This document shows positions 6,462-7,910 of a stretch of DNA of 7,910 bases, piece after piece. The notes beneath the pieces are model-generated. The model saw only the letters and a list, made by a program, of their open reading frames with translations. It searched no databases and was not told where the DNA came from. Both the position numbers and the translations under genes were made by a program. Every line of letters starts with the position of its first letter. The first letter of the stretch is position 1. The stretch is from Myxococcales bacterium. GTDB taxonomy: Bacteria; Myxococcota; Polyangia; Fen-1088. Location of the stretch: the NCBI GenBank assembly GCA_003159055.1, contig PMLH01000214.1, forward strand, positions 13,195-21,104, written 5' to 3'.

Positions 6462-7340
6462 ATGACCGACAACGAACCAGTCGAATCGCTCGCTCGTCGC
6501 CGCGACCTCATCGTCGACGCGCTCAGGTACATCCAGAGGTTTTCCGGCACCCGCGCCGTGATCAAGTACGGCGGCGCCGCCATGGTGCAGCCCGAGCTGA
6601 AGCGCAGCTTCGCCCAGGACGTGGTCTTGTTGCGCGCGGCCGGGCTGAAACTGGTGATCGTTCACGGCGGCGGGCCGGAAATCACCCGCACCTTGGAACG
6701 ATTGGGACAGAAGAGCGAATTCATCGACGGACAGCGCGTGACCGGTACGGCCGAAATGGGCGTGGTCGAGATGGTGCTGACCGGCAAGGTGAACACGGAG
6801 ATCGTCGGGCTCATCAATACGCTGGGTGGCTCGGCGATGGGCCTTTCCGGCAAGGACGCGCACCTCATTCGCGCGCGCAAGCAGATCCCGAGGCCGGGCA
6901 AACCCGACTTGGGCCTGGTGGGCGAAGTCGAATCCATCAACAACGAGATCCTCGAGATGCTGACGGACAAGAACTACATCCCGGTGATTTCCCCCATCGG
7001 CCTCGGCGCCGACGGCACCAGCTACAACATCAACGCTGACCACGTTGCGGCCGAGATCGCGGTCGCGAGCAAGGCGCGCAAGCTGATCTTCCTCACCGAC
7101 GTGGCTGGGATTCTCGACGAGAATGGCCAGCTTCTTTCCGAGCTTACGACCGCCGACCTGCAAGGGCGTCTGCAAGCCGGCAAGGCCGTCAAAGGCGGCA
7201 TGGCGGTCAAGTCGAAAGCCGTCCTGCGCGCGCTCGAAGGCGGCGTCGAGGCGGTCCACGTCGTCGACGGTCGTGAACCGCACAGCGTGGTGGTCGAGCT
7301 GTTCACCGACAAGGGCGTCGGCACGCTGGTGACGGTGTAG
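6462..7340 (+). CDS. argB: Acetylglutamate kinase
   Basis: A 292-aa cytoplasmic enzyme of the amino acid kinase family that phosphorylates N-acetyl-L-glutamate, the second step of arginine synthesis. Key elements are Lys35 in VIKYGG (33-38), the glycine-rich VHGGGPEI (67-74), Asn191 and Asp193 in YNINAD (188-193), and Lys250 in GGMAVK (245-250). An N-terminal helix of about 30 residues precedes the first strand (LIVDALRYIQRF, 16-27). In the family this extension marks the hexameric, arginine-inhibited form, as in Pseudomonas and Thermotoga, so feedback inhibition by arginine is inferred. The ATG has AGGA (6450-6453) with an 8-nt spacer and follows dut by 22 bp. No other arginine gene is visible here, and it appears to be the last gene of the run. 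Confidence 0.97.
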   Translation: MTDNEPVESLARRRDLIVDALRYIQRFSGTRAVIKYGGAAMVQPELKRSFAQDVVLLRAAGLKLVIVHGGGPEITRTLERLGQKSEFIDGQRVTGTAEMGVVEMVLTGKVNTEIVGLINTLGGSAMGLSGKDAHLIRARKQIPRPGKPDLGLVGEVESINNEILEMLTDKNYIPVISPIGLGADGTSYNINADHVAAEIAVASKARKLIFLTDVAGILDENGQLLSELTTADLQGRLQAGKAVKGGMAVKSKAVLRALEGGVEAVHVVDGREPHSVVVELFTDKGVGTLVTV

Positions 7341-7347
7341 TCAGAGT

Positions 7348-7387
7348 GTGTCCGGAGATTCCAGACCGCCCACGCTGGCCGGGACAC
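7348..7387. terminator. Imperfect stem-loop between convergent argB and nucleotidyltransferase genes
   Basis: GTGTCC (7348-7353) pairs with GGACAC (7382-7387). The stem continues with GG/CC across a one-base bulge and, after a 5-nt internal loop, CCAG (7361-7364) with CTGG (7375-7378) around a 10-nt loop. It sits 7 nt after the argB stop, between two genes that end towards each other. This placement suits a shared transcription end point. No T-run follows on either strand, so intrinsic termination is uncertain. Confidence 0.35.
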
Positions 7388-7427
7388 AGCAACAACGCCT
7401 TGGAACCATAGCCTTGCGTCCCGGGCC

Positions 7428-7910
7428 TCAGAAGGGATCGGCGACCTGCGCGAGCTGCCACAGCTCCAAGAACTTCGCACGCACCCAGGGATGAAGGTCG
7501 TCCGCCACGCTCGCTGGCAGCCCTGCGCTCTTGATGAGCTCCTGGACATCCACGAGATCCTTGCCCCGGTGGGCGGCAACCATGCCCGAGGCCAGCTTCA
7601 GCTCAAGAAAACGCGCCATGGGCAACAGAGAGAAGTGTTCTCCGCGTAGAGCCACCGTTTCTGGATCGGGGAAGGCGATAGGCTTCGGCTTGTCATCGCC
7701 GGGAAAGCGGCCTGTGCTTAGCACATCAATGTTCACGCCGTGCAACGTATCGAGAAGCTTGCCCGTCCCGGGGACTCGCTCTGCATAGCCGTCGCCGAGG
7801 TGCCTGCGCTTGAATTCGGAAAGATGCTCCTCGCGCATGACGAGATCCACATCGACCGTGACCCGCTTGTGGCCGTATTCATTGAGCGCGAACGCGCCGA
7901 TGATGGCGTA
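7428..7910 (-). CDS. Nucleotidyltransferase-fold protein, 5' end outside the window
   Basis: At least 160 aa are visible. The reading frame continues without a stop through the window edge, so the true start is beyond 7910; an internal GTG at 7850 would cut the active-site region. The visible N-terminus contains a GxxAL-like motif (AIIGAFAL) and then T-V-D-V-D-L, the two-Asp metal site of the polymerase-beta-like nucleotidyltransferase fold in its T-x-D-x-D form. A possible third acidic residue follows in NIDVL. Downstream, LELKLASGM and KDLVDVQEL resemble the C-terminal part of AbiEii-like or related housekeeping-type nucleotidyltransferases. The substrate is unknown. Such proteins occur both as toxins paired with an antitoxin and as solitary genes. 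No partner is visible downstream of it, and any partner upstream lies outside the window. It is convergent with argB. Confidence 0.75.
   Translation of the reverse strand, partial: YAIIGAFALNEYGHKRVTVDVDLVMREEHLSEFKRRHLGDGYAERVPGTGKLLDTLHGVNIDVLSTGRFPGDDKPKPIAFPDPETVALRGEHFSLLPMARFLELKLASGMVAAHRGKDLVDVQELIKSAGLPASVADDLHPWVRAKFLELWQLAQVADPF

Noticed and set aside
6384..7283. Long open frame (299 codons) antisense to argB and the end of dut
   Set aside because: The His/Asp-rich translation is typical of the reverse frame of a GC-rich gene, and the plus-strand argB accounts for the region.

Overview
The window is 7.9 kb of GC-rich bacterial chromosome, almost completely coding. It most likely comes from a myxobacterium (Myxococcota) or close relative. 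The main clue is a kinase-like protein with one transmembrane segment, a Gly/Arg-rich periplasmic linker and a C-terminal domain of the AgmX/PglI (TonB-like) type, together with a two-part PilZ protein. Both are gene types expanded in that group. The taxonomic call is inference from protein architecture.

Left part (1-2418, minus strand): a PilZ-domain protein with a TTG start (2418-1798) is followed 53 bp later by a membrane-anchored pseudokinase (1744-26). The pseudokinase has a perfect TATAAT box 14 nt before its start codon, and a hairpin lies just after its stop. Both look like signalling or cell-envelope regulatory proteins: a possible c-di-GMP sensor and a catalytically dead kinase fused to a periplasmic tail.

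Middle part (2419-3587): an 81-bp divergent spacer separates the PilZ gene from a plus-strand pair. This pair is a PLP-dependent class IV aminotransferase (2500-3369) and a 73-aa two-helix membrane protein that overlaps it by 4 nt (ATGA).

Right part (3690-7340, plus strand): a tightly packed housekeeping run of purB (adenylosuccinate lyase), purC (SAICAR synthetase), dut (dUTPase) and argB (acetylglutamate kinase), with gaps of 18, 2 and 22 bp. A plausible sigma-70-like promoter precedes purB. purC makes SAICAR and purB cleaves it, so the first two genes catalyse consecutive steps of purine synthesis. dut protects DNA from uracil, and argB is the second step of arginine synthesis. All four carry intact catalytic motifs.

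The window ends with a convergent, 5'-truncated minus-strand gene for a nucleotidyltransferase-fold protein (7910-7428). An imperfect stem-loop lies between it and argB. No tRNA, rRNA, CRISPR array, insertion sequence or phage gene was seen, and no gene-free stretch exceeds about 100 bp. I see no convincing new multi-gene system. The most unusual item is the pseudokinase fusion and its pairing with the PilZ gene.
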